Source: an uncultured Lachnospiraceae bacterium (GTDB lineage: Bacteria; Bacillota; Clostridia; Lachnospirales; Lachnospiraceae). Taken from it: 43,710 nt of DNA. The stretch is taken from the NCBI GenBank assembly GCA_947577185.1, contig CANPUE010000019.1, positions 1 to 43,710 of the forward strand. The letters run 5' to 3'. The notes under the pieces were generated by a model. That model was not told the DNA's origin and ran no database searches. It saw only the letters and a program-made list of their open reading frames with translations. Both the position numbers and the translations under genes were made by a program. The stretch's first letter is position 1, and each line of letters starts with the position of its first letter. Shown piece by piece: positions 18,003 to 27,088 of this stretch.

Positions 18003-19253
18003 ATGAAAACTGTCGGTATCATCGCAGAATATAATCCGTTTCACAATGGACATGCCTATCAGATCGCAAAGGCAAAAGAACTGACAGGCGCAAATTATTG
18101 CATCGTCGTCATGAGTGGCAATTTTGTACAGCGCGGTGCTCCTGCCGTCATGGATAAAGGACTGCGCGCAAAAGCCGCGCTCCTTGGCGGTGCGGATCTG
18201 GTGATCGAACTGCCCCTGCATTACGCCTGTGCCAGCGCGGAATACTTTGCCTCCGGCGCAGTCGCCCTCTTAGACAGACTGGGTGTATGCGACGCGCTGT
18301 GCTTTGGCAGTGAATCGGGCGATCTGGAGGCGCTGAGCGGTCTGTGTGACGCACTGCTTACCGAGACGGAAACCTTTCAGTCTCTTTTGAAAAAATTTTT
18401 AAATGCCGGTGCTTCCTACCCGCGGGCCAGAGAAGAGGCCCTGCGCGCCGCCGCGCCATGGCTGGCGGAAAGCCTTCCGCTCCTGCACTCGCCCAATAAC
18501 ATTCTGGGGCTGGAATATTTAAAAGCGTTAAAAAAACGAAACAGTTCCCTCAAACCCGTCACGGTCCTGCGCAGGGGAAGCGGTTACCACGACAGTTTCC
18601 TGCATGAGAACCGTTATGCGTCCGCACTCGCGATCCGGGAAACATTCGCGGATGGGGCGGACCTCGACGCATGCAGACATCAGATACCTCCCGCTGCCTA
18701 TGAACTGCTCAGAGACGCTTTTGGAAAGACGTTCCCTGTGCTTGCGCGCGACTTCTCTCCCTTGTTGTTTTATAAGCTGATCGAAACGTTAAAAGACGGG
18801 TTTACAGACTACTTTGATATTAACCGTGCATTCTCCGACAGGATATGCAGACTCTTTCCCGCCCGTATGGACGGCATGGATTTCGACGCCTTTTGTGAAC
18901 TGTTGAAAACAAAAAACACGACTTACACCAAAGTCGCGCGCAATCTGCTGCATGTTCTGTTAAATATAAAGCAGGCGGACCTGGATGCATTTTGCGGCGG
19001 AGATTTTGTCTATTATGCAAGAATACTTGGGTTTTGCAAAAAATCCGCCCCACTATTGTCGGCCATCAGGACAAATGCTTCTATCCCGCTTCTATCCAGG
19101 CTGGCAGATGCCGGACAATGCATCGTTTCTGAAAACGGTCTGAAAATGTTAGAGCAAAACATACAGGCAGACCATATTTATGCCACAGTGCTGCAGCACA
19201 AATTCGGCCGGGGCTTTCAAAATGAATACCAAAGGCAGCTTGTCATTCTGTGA
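18003..19253 (+). CDS. tmcAL: tRNA(Met) cytidine acetate ligase
   Basis: This is a 416-residue TmcAL (YlbM): MKTVGIIAEYNPFHNGH at the start carries the nucleotidyltransferase HXGH-type motif, followed by MSGNFVQRG, FGSESGD and VLRRGSGYHD. In Firmicutes it activates acetate with ATP to acetylate C34 of elongator tRNA-Met. The frame is open from 17856, but ATG 18003 matches the conserved N-terminus. It is the only clear long plus-strand gene of the core region, divergent from rpsU and convergent with plsC, which it overlaps by 11 bases. Confidence 0.93.
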   Translation: MKTVGIIAEYNPFHNGHAYQIAKAKELTGANYCIVVMSGNFVQRGAPAVMDKGLRAKAALLGGADLVIELPLHYACASAEYFASGAVALLDRLGVCDALCFGSESGDLEALSGLCDALLTETETFQSLLKKFLNAGASYPRAREEALRAAAPWLAESLPLLHSPNNILGLEYLKALKKRNSSLKPVTVLRRGSGYHDSFLHENRYASALAIRETFADGADLDACRHQIPPAAYELLRDAFGKTFPVLARDFSPLLFYKLIETLKDGFTDYFDINRAFSDRICRLFPARMDGMDFDAFCELLKTKNTTYTKVARNLLHVLLNIKQADLDAFCGGDFVYYARILGFCKKSAPLLSAIRTNASIPLLSRLADAGQCIVSENGLKMLEQNIQADHIYATVLQHKFGRGFQNEYQRQLVIL

Positions 19254-19977
19254 TATCCCTGCCCTGCTTTTTCATGAGCTGATCAATATAAGATGTGATC
19301 CTGTCATGTACCAGATCGGAAACCTGCCTGGTTGTCATACCCCGGTACATTTCATACGGAATAAAGGGGAGATAATGAACCTGCGTAGTCACCCTCTTAA
19401 CCGACCAGATTTCAAACACCTTGTATGAATCGATCAGTACGACCGGAACGATCGGGACCTTCGCCTTCATCGCGCACTTGAAACATCCCGGTTTAAATTC
19501 ACAGACTGCATTATGATTATGGTGATAGCCGCCTTCCGGAAAAATGATATACCGTCTTCCCGCGGCGACCTCTTTTGTGATCTCCTGCATGAGTCTGACT
19601 GTCTGACGCAGATCATCCCTGATCAGACGTTTTCCATACACAAGATCAATGAACTGTGAAGTCAGGATCATATGGGACTTGGCATCATCGATCACGATCG
19701 CGCAGGGTTTCTCATGCGTGCGCACAATGCCGATCGCGTCATATTTTCCCTGATGATTCGGATACATGACATACCCGCCCTCTTTGGGCAGATTTTCCAC
19801 ACCATATGCATCCGTGGTGATATGTCCTGATCTCGTCAGAATCTCGACTGCCCGTCTGGCCAGACGGTAGCATTCCTCTTCGGTATATTTTTCCGGATGC
19901 CCGGCCATATAAGCCATCCTGGGGATCATGGCAAAGCGCGGCAGATTACAGATGACCAATTGTATAAAACGTAACAT
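19243..19977 (-). CDS. plsC: 1-acyl-sn-glycerol-3-phosphate acyltransferase
   Basis: This 244-residue membrane-associated enzyme has the acyltransferase motifs NHQGKYD (HX4D type), FPEGGYHHN and the later VPIVPVVLIDSYKVF. PlsC adds the second acyl chain in phosphatidic acid synthesis. It lies next to cardiolipin synthase on the same strand (49 bases apart), so the two phospholipid genes probably form one unit. The His is followed by QGKYD, where many homologues have QS. Confidence 0.88.
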   Translation of the reverse strand: MLRFIQLVICNLPRFAMIPRMAYMAGHPEKYTEEECYRLARRAVEILTRSGHITTDAYGVENLPKEGGYVMYPNHQGKYDAIGIVRTHEKPCAIVIDDAKSHMILTSQFIDLVYGKRLIRDDLRQTVRLMQEITKEVAAGRRYIIFPEGGYHHNHNAVCEFKPGCFKCAMKAKVPIVPVVLIDSYKVFEIWSVKRVTTQVHYLPFIPYEMYRGMTTRQVSDLVHDRITSYIDQLMKKQGRDITE

Positions 19978-20026
19978 AAAACAGGTATCTCTCTTTCTCT
20001 TGTTCCTGTCAGGCAGATGCCTGAAG

Positions 20027-21556
20027 TCATAATAAAGGTGAGAACAGTTTCAGGATCGGGCCTGCCACGCTCATCTTCATGAATTTTTTCCGACACCACT
20101 CCAGTGTAATCTCTTCCGATATGGCAAACGTATTCTCCATATCCTTTTTTAACTGTATGATCGCATCCGCGTCATATAAAAGGACACCGCACTCAAAATG
20201 GTGATAAAAACTTCTGTAATCAAAGTTGATCGTCCCGATGGCAGCTGTCTCATCGTCACTGAGTACACATTTGGAATGAATGAAACCGGGCTTATATTGA
20301 TAAATCTTTACTCCCGCCTCGATCAGATTCTGATAATTCGACTGTGTCAGCCAGTAAATTGTTTTTTTATCCGGAATGGAGGGCGTCACGATCCGCACGT
20401 CTACGCCCCGCTTTGCGGCGAGCTTTAATGCCGTGCACATTTCGTTATCGATCACCAGGTAGGGTGTAAACGCATAAAAATATCGTCTTGCATATCCGAT
20501 CATATTCAGATAGACGTTTTCCCCGACCGTCTCGTCGTCAAACGGCGTATCCCCATAAGGCAGCACATATCCGCCGCCGGAAATCTGTCTCGCAAAATGA
20601 TGTCTGTACGGCGCAAAATCTTCATCCGTAGGCCGGGATATATTCCACAACTGTAAAAACATGGCTGTAAAATTCCATACCGCTTCCCCCTCCAGACGGA
20701 TGCCTGCATCCTTCCAGTAGCCAAATACCGTTTTATAATTGATATATTCGTCTGCCAGATTAATGCCTCCGGTATAACCGACTTTTCCGTCGATCACGAC
20801 GATCTTGCGGTGATCTCTGTTGTTTAAAATCAGCGACATGAACGGGATCAGCTTATTAAAGGCAACACACTGAATGCCTTTTTCTTCGATCTGTACATCA
20901 TAGTACTTAGGCAGCTTAAAGACACTTCCCACATCATCATAGATCATCCTGACTTCCACGCCCTGCGCCGCCTTCTTTTCCAGAACCGCCAGGATCTCAT
21001 TCCACATCGTGCCTTCCCCTATGATAAAATATTCCAGAAAAATAAAGCGTTCCGCGTTTTCCAGATCCGCCAAAAGCTGACGCCAGTAAGGCACCCCGTC
21101 AGGGAAATAGACTGTGCCTGTATTTTTCCAAACCGGCAGTTTGCAGTAATCGCTCAGATAGCCGAACTGATTGGCTACTACCTGATTCTCTCCGGTCAGC
21201 TCTTGCAGAACTTCCTTATTTTCCGGCATACTTTTCTGCACGAGTTCGTCTATTTCCTGCATGCTGTTGCGCAGTTTTCTGGAGATGATGACATGTCCAA
21301 AAGCAAGGTACAAAATCCCCCCAAACAGGGGGAACGACAGGATCGGAACGATCCATGCAAGTTTTACCGCGGGATTATTGGGCTGTAAGATCAGATAAAA
21401 AACGATGAAGATGCTCAGCACCCGGAGGGCAATCGCAATTTCCACATAGTGATTGGCCCACCTGAAAAGCACAAGCATAAAAAATCCGACCTGCAACAAG
21501 ACAATCATTGCAGTGATAAACACTCTATTCAATACAAATTGCAATAATTTTCTCAT
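20027..21556 (-). CDS. cls: Cardiolipin synthase
   Basis: This 509-residue protein has two N-terminal membrane helices (about residues 10-32 and 40-60) and two phospholipase D HKD motifs: HRKIVVIDGKVGYTGGIN near residue 240 and HSKCVLSDDETAAIGTIN near 420. It condenses two phosphatidylglycerols to cardiolipin. Length and motif spacing fit bacterial ClsA-type enzymes. Confidence 0.93.
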   Translation of the reverse strand: MRKLLQFVLNRVFITAMIVLLQVGFFMLVLFRWANHYVEIAIALRVLSIFIVFYLILQPNNPAVKLAWIVPILSFPLFGGILYLAFGHVIISRKLRNSMQEIDELVQKSMPENKEVLQELTGENQVVANQFGYLSDYCKLPVWKNTGTVYFPDGVPYWRQLLADLENAERFIFLEYFIIGEGTMWNEILAVLEKKAAQGVEVRMIYDDVGSVFKLPKYYDVQIEEKGIQCVAFNKLIPFMSLILNNRDHRKIVVIDGKVGYTGGINLADEYINYKTVFGYWKDAGIRLEGEAVWNFTAMFLQLWNISRPTDEDFAPYRHHFARQISGGGYVLPYGDTPFDDETVGENVYLNMIGYARRYFYAFTPYLVIDNEMCTALKLAAKRGVDVRIVTPSIPDKKTIYWLTQSNYQNLIEAGVKIYQYKPGFIHSKCVLSDDETAAIGTINFDYRSFYHHFECGVLLYDADAIIQLKKDMENTFAISEEITLEWCRKKFMKMSVAGPILKLFSPLL

Positions 21557-21580
21557 ATTGTATTACCTGTCCTGCTTACA

Positions 21581-22453
21581 CTATCCTCGAAAAGGATTCA
21601 CATGTACCATGCAATGCTTCACATTCGGAAAACTCCGTTCTATCTTATGATGTACACATTCGGCCACACTATGCGTTTCGTTGAGTGTCCTGCTGCCATC
21701 CGCCGCAATCTCGATATCCACATAGATTTTATTGCCAAACAGTCTGGTGCGCACCTCATCGATTTCAAGCACACCCTCCTGAGACCGGATCACTTCACAC
21801 ATTTGCTCGATCGTTTCATCGTCACAGGCCTTATCCACCATTTTATCAATCGCATCTTTGAAAATGTCAAAGGATGCCTTGATGATAAATGCACTGATGA
21901 TCACGCTTGCTACGCTGTCAAGAACCGGATATCCCATCCTTGAACCAAAAATGCCAAGCAGCGCCCCGATGGAAGAAAGGGAGTCCGAACGGTGATGCCA
22001 CGCGTCCGCCATCAGTGCGCCGGAATTGATCTTTCGTGCCGCCGCCCTCGTATACCAGAACATCCACTCTTTCACAACGATCGACACGATGGCCGCCGCC
22101 AGCGCCAAAACACCCGGCACTGCAAGTTCCTCAAAGCGCCCTCCCAAAATCGTCTCCAGACCGCGCAGGCCGATCCCTGCGCCTGTGATGCACAATACGA
22201 CCGCGAGCACAATCGACGCAACACATTCCATTCTTTCATGACCGTATTGGTGATCCTTATCGGATTTTTTGGCGGAGACCTGTACGCCGATCATCACAAT
22301 GACCGTGCTGAATACGTCCGAAGCAGAATGCACCGCATCCGAGATCATGGCGCCGGAAGACGCAAAAATACCTGCAAACAGCTTAAACAGCGACAGTACA
22401 AGGTTGACAAGGATACTGACGAGAGAAACCCTCATTGCTATTTTCTTTTCCAT
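21581..22453 (-). CDS. Cation diffusion facilitator transporter
   Basis: This 290-residue protein has six predicted helices and the CDF metal site residues: HSASD in helix 2 and DAWHHRSDS in helix 5, followed by a cytoplasmic C-terminal domain (residues about 205-290). Such exporters move Zn, Fe, Mn or Cd out in exchange for protons. The metal is unknown; ZIP and Feo genes nearby suggest a metal homeostasis neighbourhood. A GGAGA precedes the start by nine bases. Confidence 0.9.
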   Translation of the reverse strand: MEKKIAMRVSLVSILVNLVLSLFKLFAGIFASSGAMISDAVHSASDVFSTVIVMIGVQVSAKKSDKDHQYGHERMECVASIVLAVVLCITGAGIGLRGLETILGGRFEELAVPGVLALAAAIVSIVVKEWMFWYTRAAARKINSGALMADAWHHRSDSLSSIGALLGIFGSRMGYPVLDSVASVIISAFIIKASFDIFKDAIDKMVDKACDDETIEQMCEVIRSQEGVLEIDEVRTRLFGNKIYVDIEIAADGSRTLNETHSVAECVHHKIERSFPNVKHCMVHVNPFRG

Positions 22454-22496
22454 AAAATATTAATTCTCCATTTCAAAAACAGGACCGCTTCAGCCT

Positions 22497-22742
22497 TTAA
22501 CTGTTCTGCGGCAAATAGGGCCTGATTGCCTGCTCGATCTCATCGATCTCTTCATTTGTCTCCAATACCCGCAGTTCCACGTTCTCAGACAGATCCATCG
22601 AAAAGATTCCCATAATGGATTTCGCATCCACAACATATCTGCCGGAAACAAGGTCAAAATACCCGTGAAAATTACTGATCGCGGATACAAAACCTTTCAC
22701 GCGTTCAATCGAGTTCAAATCCAGTTTATAACTTTTCATCAT
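22497..22742 (-). CDS. HPr-like protein lacking the phosphorylated His
   Basis: This 81-residue protein has the HPr fold pattern: VDAKSIMGIFSMDLSENVELRV matches the second half of HPr including the Ser-46 region (KSIMG). The first half (KGFVSAISNFHGYFDL) has no GLHARPA-type active-site His at the expected place. It is therefore unlikely to be a PTS phosphocarrier; a regulatory, Crh-like role is possible. An intergenic stretch of 123 bases separates it from the ZIP gene; I saw no convincing terminator there. Confidence 0.75.
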   Translation of the reverse strand: MMKSYKLDLNSIERVKGFVSAISNFHGYFDLVSGRYVVDAKSIMGIFSMDLSENVELRVLETNEEIDEIEQAIRPYLPQNS

Positions 22743-22865
22743 TACTTACATTCCTTTCTCAGCCTGCGCTAAAGCCTCTGTTCTTTTGTACTTTAAACAC
22801 AGTTTGTGCAAACCGTCTTTTTTAACATTGTTTTAACGTTGTATAGAACATATTACACCCACTCC

Positions 22866-23648
22866 TTACGACAATGCAACATCTAAAATCATCATGATCA
22901 AAAATCCCGCGGCAAAACCAAGCGTCGCCCCGTCCGAATCACCGTCCCCTGAAGCTTCCGGGATCAGTTCCTCCACAACGACAAACAGCATTGCGCCCGC
23001 TGCAAATGCTAGCAGAAACGGCAATGCCTTCTCAATGGTACCTGTAATTAAAATTGTAAAAAAAGCGGCAATCGGCTCCACAATGCCTGACAAAAGACCA
23101 TATAGAAATGCTCTTGCCTTTCCTGTCCTTTCGCTTCTTACCGGCATGGAAATGATCGCCCCCTCCGGGAAATTCTGAATGGCGATCCCCGTAGCGAGTG
23201 CATAGGCGGCAGCTGTCGTAATCTCGTGGCTGCCTGAGAGTACGCCGGCAAAAACGACGCCGACTGCCATACCCTCCGGTATATTGTGAAGCGTGACCGC
23301 AAGAGATAACATCGCATTCCTGGTGAGGCCGCTCTTTAATCCTTCCGGCTTCTTGCCGCCCAGATGCAGATGCGGGATCAGTTTATCAAGCCCGTACAAA
23401 AAGGCGATCCCGAACGCAAAGCCCGAAGCCGCCGGTACAAACGCCCATTTCCCATATCCCTGCGACATATCGATCGCCGGGATTAACAGCGACCAGACAG
23501 AAGCCGCCACCATAACGCCGGAAGCGAAACCAAGCAATATCTTTTGCAGTAATGTCTGCATATTATTACGCATAAAAAGTACGCAGGCGGCGCCTGCCGC
23601 AGTTCCAAAGAATGGAATCATAAGGCCGAGAAAAATATTCATTGTCAT
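22866..23648 (-). CDS. ZIP family metal transporter
   Basis: This 260-residue protein has eight predicted helices and the ZIP metal-binding helix pair: HNIPEGMAVGV (helix 4) and NFPEGAIISMPV (helix 5), plus a His-containing loop (LIPHLHLGGKKPEG). ZIPs import Zn or other divalent metals. It resembles the bacterial GufA/ZupT branch. Downstream of feoB on the same strand with a 96-base gap; no clear shared promoter is visible. Confidence 0.88.
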   Translation of the reverse strand: MTMNIFLGLMIPFFGTAAGAACVLFMRNNMQTLLQKILLGFASGVMVAASVWSLLIPAIDMSQGYGKWAFVPAASGFAFGIAFLYGLDKLIPHLHLGGKKPEGLKSGLTRNAMLSLAVTLHNIPEGMAVGVVFAGVLSGSHEITTAAAYALATGIAIQNFPEGAIISMPVRSERTGKARAFLYGLLSGIVEPIAAFFTILITGTIEKALPFLLAFAAGAMLFVVVEELIPEASGDGDSDGATLGFAAGFLIMMILDVALS

Positions 23649-23744
23649 AGATTCTCCCTGTTCAATGCTTTTGCTTACTATTTTGCTCTTTTTTCAGGTC
23701 TCTATATACATTCTATGAAATATTTTTCTTCTGGTTCAGACTCT

Positions 23745-25751
23745 TTATGTAAACAAACAAAGGATCCGGTAGACGACAAAGGAAACACACCACGCGATAC
23801 CGCACTGCATCAGCACGATCAGGAACGCTTTCCACGCAGAGTTCATCTCCCGCCTGATCGTTGCGACGGCCGCGACACAGGGCGTATAAAGCAGCGTAAA
23901 CACCAGAAAGCTGACTGCCGATACCGGCGTGAAGATAGTGCCCAGTGTCTCGTTTAAACTTCCCATCGTGCTTCCCGTCAGTACGCCAAGCGTGCTGACC
24001 ACCGCCTCTTTGGCTGAAAATCCGCTGATCAGTGAGGTCGCCGCACGCCAGTCATGAAAACCAAGCGGCGCAAATACAGGCGCGATATATTGTCCGATCA
24101 TGGCAAGCAGACTGTCTCTGCTGTCCGAGACCACATTCAGCCTGCTGTCAAAAGTCTGGAAAAACCAGATGATCAGTGTGGCTATAAAGATAACCGTAAA
24201 TGCCCTCTGCAAAAAGTCCTTCGCCTTATCCCACATCAAAAGAAGCACGCTCTTTGGCGAGGGCAGACGATAATTAGGCAGTTCCATCATAAAAGGCATC
24301 GAATGACCACGGAACACCGTATGGTTTAAGATAACCGCGACTGCCAGCCCTACAAGAATGCCGAGCCCGTACAGCCCCATCATCACAAGAACCGGATACT
24401 GTGGAAAAAATGCCGCCGTAAAGAGGGCATAAATCGGAATCTTTGCCGAACAGCTGATAAAAGGAATCAACATGATCGTCATCTTTTTGTCCCGGTCAGA
24501 GGAAAGCGTTCTGCTCGACATGACCGCAGGCACGCTGCATCCGAATCCGATCAGCATGGAAACAAAGCTCCTGCCCGACAGTCCGATTTTACGAAGCGGT
24601 CTGTCCATGACGAACGCGATCCTCGCCATATAACCGGAATCTTCCAGAATCGAGAGAAAGAAAAACAACACCACAATGATCGGCAGGAAGCTCAAAACAC
24701 TCCCCACGCCTGTAAAAATGCCGTCTATGACAAGGCTTTCGACAACCGGGTTAATACCGTATGCGGTAAGCCCTTTTTCCACGGCTGCAGAAAGCGCATC
24801 GATCCCCAGGCTGAGCAAATCGCTCAAAGCCGAGCCAATCACCCCGAACGTCAGCCAGAACACAAGCATCATGATGAGTAAAAAGGCCGGGATTGCAAAA
24901 TATTTCCCGGTCAGAATCGTGTCGATCCTGACGCTTCTTTTATGTTCTTTGCTTTCTTTGCATTTGATCACCGCATTGGCGCATACCTTTTCGATAAACG
25001 CATACCGCATGCCGGCAAGAGCAGCGTTTCTGTCCATGCCCCCGTCCTGCTCCATCTCCAGAATGCTGTGTTCCATCAGTTCCAGTTCATTCTGCGAAAG
25101 TTTGAGACGCTCGATCACGTCCCTGTCCCCTTCCACAATCTTGGTGGCCGCGAACCTTGGCGACATACCGATCAGCTCCGCATGGTCTTCCACCTGATGG
25201 GAAACCGCATGGATACAGCGGTGTACCGGCCCTTTCTCACAAAAGTCCGACACTTTGGGATAAATGTGCCTTGCAGACACCTCTTTGACTGCACGCGCCA
25301 GATCTTCCACGCCTTCGTTTTTGATAGCGCTGACTGCGATCACCGGAATGCCGAGCTGTTCCTCCATCTGACGGATATCGATCGTACCGCCGTTTCCCCT
25401 CACCTCATCCATCATATTAAGCGCGAGTACCATCGGAATATGCATCTCCATCAGCTGTAAGGTCAGATACAGATTCCTCTCGATATTGGTCGCATCTACG
25501 ATATTGATGATGCCGTCCGGCTTCTCGTTCAGGATGAAATTTCTGGTGACGATCTCTTCTTTGCTGTATGGCCTGATGGAATAAATTCCCGGCAGATCCA
25601 CTACGGCATCGCCCTTCTCTCCCCTGATCTCTCCCATTTTCTGGTCTACGGTGACTCCCGGAAAGTTGCCAACATGCTGGTTGGAACCGGTCAGTTGATT
25701 AAACAAAGTAGTCTTTCCGCAATTCTGATTTCCTACCAATGCATATATCAT
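23745..25751 (-). CDS. feoB: Ferrous iron transporter B
   Basis: The 668-residue protein has an N-terminal GTPase domain (G1 GNQNCGKTT, G3 DLPGIYS, G4 NMMD), a helical spacer, then a membrane domain with two gate-like halves (FGCSVPAVMSSRTL and SGFSAKEAVVSTLGVL). It imports Fe(II) under anaerobic conditions. Length is at the short end, as usual for clostridia. It follows feoA after 47 bases and shares its promoter. Confidence 0.95.
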   Translation of the reverse strand: MIYALVGNQNCGKTTLFNQLTGSNQHVGNFPGVTVDQKMGEIRGEKGDAVVDLPGIYSIRPYSKEEIVTRNFILNEKPDGIINIVDATNIERNLYLTLQLMEMHIPMVLALNMMDEVRGNGGTIDIRQMEEQLGIPVIAVSAIKNEGVEDLARAVKEVSARHIYPKVSDFCEKGPVHRCIHAVSHQVEDHAELIGMSPRFAATKIVEGDRDVIERLKLSQNELELMEHSILEMEQDGGMDRNAALAGMRYAFIEKVCANAVIKCKESKEHKRSVRIDTILTGKYFAIPAFLLIMMLVFWLTFGVIGSALSDLLSLGIDALSAAVEKGLTAYGINPVVESLVIDGIFTGVGSVLSFLPIIVVLFFFLSILEDSGYMARIAFVMDRPLRKIGLSGRSFVSMLIGFGCSVPAVMSSRTLSSDRDKKMTIMLIPFISCSAKIPIYALFTAAFFPQYPVLVMMGLYGLGILVGLAVAVILNHTVFRGHSMPFMMELPNYRLPSPKSVLLLMWDKAKDFLQRAFTVIFIATLIIWFFQTFDSRLNVVSDSRDSLLAMIGQYIAPVFAPLGFHDWRAATSLISGFSAKEAVVSTLGVLTGSTMGSLNETLGTIFTPVSAVSFLVFTLLYTPCVAAVATIRREMNSAWKAFLIVLMQCGIAWCVSFVVYRILCLFT

Positions 25752-25798
25752 GTTTCTGTTCTCCTGCTGCTATGTCTTTGTCTGATATCGTTGCACGA

Positions 25799-26017
25799 TC
25801 ACTGCACTTCAATCATTTGGGCGTCTTCTTTGCGGATGGTCAGTTCATATCCGCGCAGTTCGATCTCGATCGGATCCCCCATCGGCGCCATCTTCCGGAC
25901 CTTTACTCTGGTTCCGGGGATCAGTCCCATATCTAAAAAACGGCAGCGCAGTTCCCCTTCTCCGCCTACCTTTGTGATCAGGACTTCCTGCCCTACCGCA
26001 ATCTGGTCTAATGTCAT
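25799..26017 (-). CDS. feoA: Ferrous iron transport protein A
   Basis: This 72-residue SH3-like protein (MTLDQIAVGQEVLITKVGGE, then LRCRFLDMGLIPGTRVKVRK, PIEIELRGYELTIRKEDA) is FeoA, a partner of FeoB. I start at ATG 26017: the longer frame to 26080 would run through the promoter. It begins the feoAB operon. Confidence 0.92.
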   Translation of the reverse strand: MTLDQIAVGQEVLITKVGGEGELRCRFLDMGLIPGTRVKVRKMAPMGDPIEIELRGYELTIRKEDAQMIEVQ

Positions 26018-26047
26018 GACAAGCCCTTCCCTTCTGTGTATTTCTGT

Positions 26048-26080
26048 AGTTAGTTTAGACCAACTCATGCCTCTTGTCAA
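26048..26080 (-). promoter_or_regulatory. feoAB promoter with overlapping palindrome
   Basis: Minus strand TTGACA (26075-26080), 17 bases, TAAACT (26052-26057). An imperfect 18-bp palindrome (AGTTGGTCTAAACTAACT, 26048-26065, 14 of 18 symmetric positions) covers the -10 region, the place expected for a DtxR/IdeR-type iron repressor operator. The regulator is inferred. Confidence 0.6.
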
Positions 26081-26146
26081 CCAGTACGTATTCTAATTCT
26101 CGAAAATTCCGCCTCATCTGTGTGTCAGTTCTATCATATTCAAATG

Positions 26147-26192
26147 AAAAATCTCCCGTGAAGCAACGCTTTGTCTGCGTTTCCACGGGAGA
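26147..26192 (-). terminator. Intrinsic terminator after the orphan LytTR regulator
   Basis: A nine-base stem (26152-26160 with 26184-26192, TCTCCCGTG/CACGGGAGA) with a nested GCGTT pair in the loop is followed on the minus strand by five T. It lies seven bases past the regulator stop and insulates feoAB. Confidence 0.85.
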
Positions 26193-26198
26193 CTCCCC

Positions 26199-26885
26199 TT
26201 ATTGGTTTAAAAACCTGCTATATATTTGTACAAACTCCCCATATTTGCGTTTAGCCAGATAGACGCGCTCGCCGTTGCTCATATAGATGCTGGTACTGTC
26301 ATACCCGTCAATCTCTGCCAGAGATACCAGATATCCTCTGTGACAGCGGTAAAAGCTTTCTCCGAGCCTTTTTTCGAGTTCTTCCATCTTTTCATAAAAT
26401 TCCAGTTTTTCCTGTTTCGTATACAGAATAACCTTCCTGCCTTCGCTCTCCGCAAACAAAATGTCCGCCATATTCAGTCTGCGGTAACCGTCCGCAACTT
26501 TGATCAGCATGTACTTGGGCCTGGGCCTTATTTTTTCCACCTCTGCGACCGCTCTTTTCATCACGGAAAGCAGCTTTGCCTCTTCCACAGGCTTTAACAG
26601 ATAGTGAAAAGCTCCCACGTCAAACGCCCGAAACACCTGCTCCTTCATGCCTGTCACAAAAATGATCAGCGTGTCAAAATGTGCTTTCAGCTTCGCCGCA
26701 ACCTCCATACCGTTCATTACAATGTCAAGCAGCGCGATATCCGGTATGTAATGCTCCCCCGCCGCTTCAAACAACTCCTGTCCTGAAGAAAACACTCTGA
26801 TATCCGTCTCCGGAAATCCCCTCACAAGTATCGTCTTCATGCTCTCTCTGATCCGGCTCTCCTCATCACAGATTGCAATCTTCAT
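26199..26885 (-). CDS. Orphan LytTR response regulator
   Basis: This protein has a receiver domain (acid pocket CDEE, phosphoacceptor Asp in IALLDIVMNG, KPVEEAKL with the conserved Lys) followed by a LytTR DNA-binding domain (residues about 130-228: VADGYRRLNMADILFAES, FYRCHRGYLVSL). The start is ATG 26885, since MKIAICDEES is the true domain beginning; the open frame extends to 26936. No histidine kinase lies next to it. Gene targets are unknown. Confidence 0.88.
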   Translation of the reverse strand: MKIAICDEESRIRESMKTILVRGFPETDIRVFSSGQELFEAAGEHYIPDIALLDIVMNGMEVAAKLKAHFDTLIIFVTGMKEQVFRAFDVGAFHYLLKPVEEAKLLSVMKRAVAEVEKIRPRPKYMLIKVADGYRRLNMADILFAESEGRKVILYTKQEKLEFYEKMEELEKRLGESFYRCHRGYLVSLAEIDGYDSTSIYMSNGERVYLAKRKYGEFVQIYSRFLNQ

Positions 26886-27088
26886 AGATGTCTTTCTTAC
26901 GTTCCTTCCTGCCCCTCCATGGTCAATTACTTTCAAAATCCATTCTCCGGTATCCGATATTATTATCGGGTGATCCGGGGGGATTTCTTAATATCCCTGT
27001 CACGAAATCCCCTGTTTTTGTCATAAGCGTCATCGCCCTGCATTCTTTTGGGTCGGGTTGGGTCAGGTGGGTCAGGTGTCAGCGCAGT
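26886..27088. other. Intergenic stretch with G-quadruplex-type motif
   Basis: This 203-base gap separates the hydroxy-acid oxidase gene end from the LytTR gene. At 27050-27071 the plus strand holds four GGG runs separated by 2, 2 and 6 bases, meeting the usual intramolecular G-quadruplex pattern. The G-rich strand is the template for the minus-strand transcript. I saw no ordinary terminator hairpin here. Confidence 0.6.
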
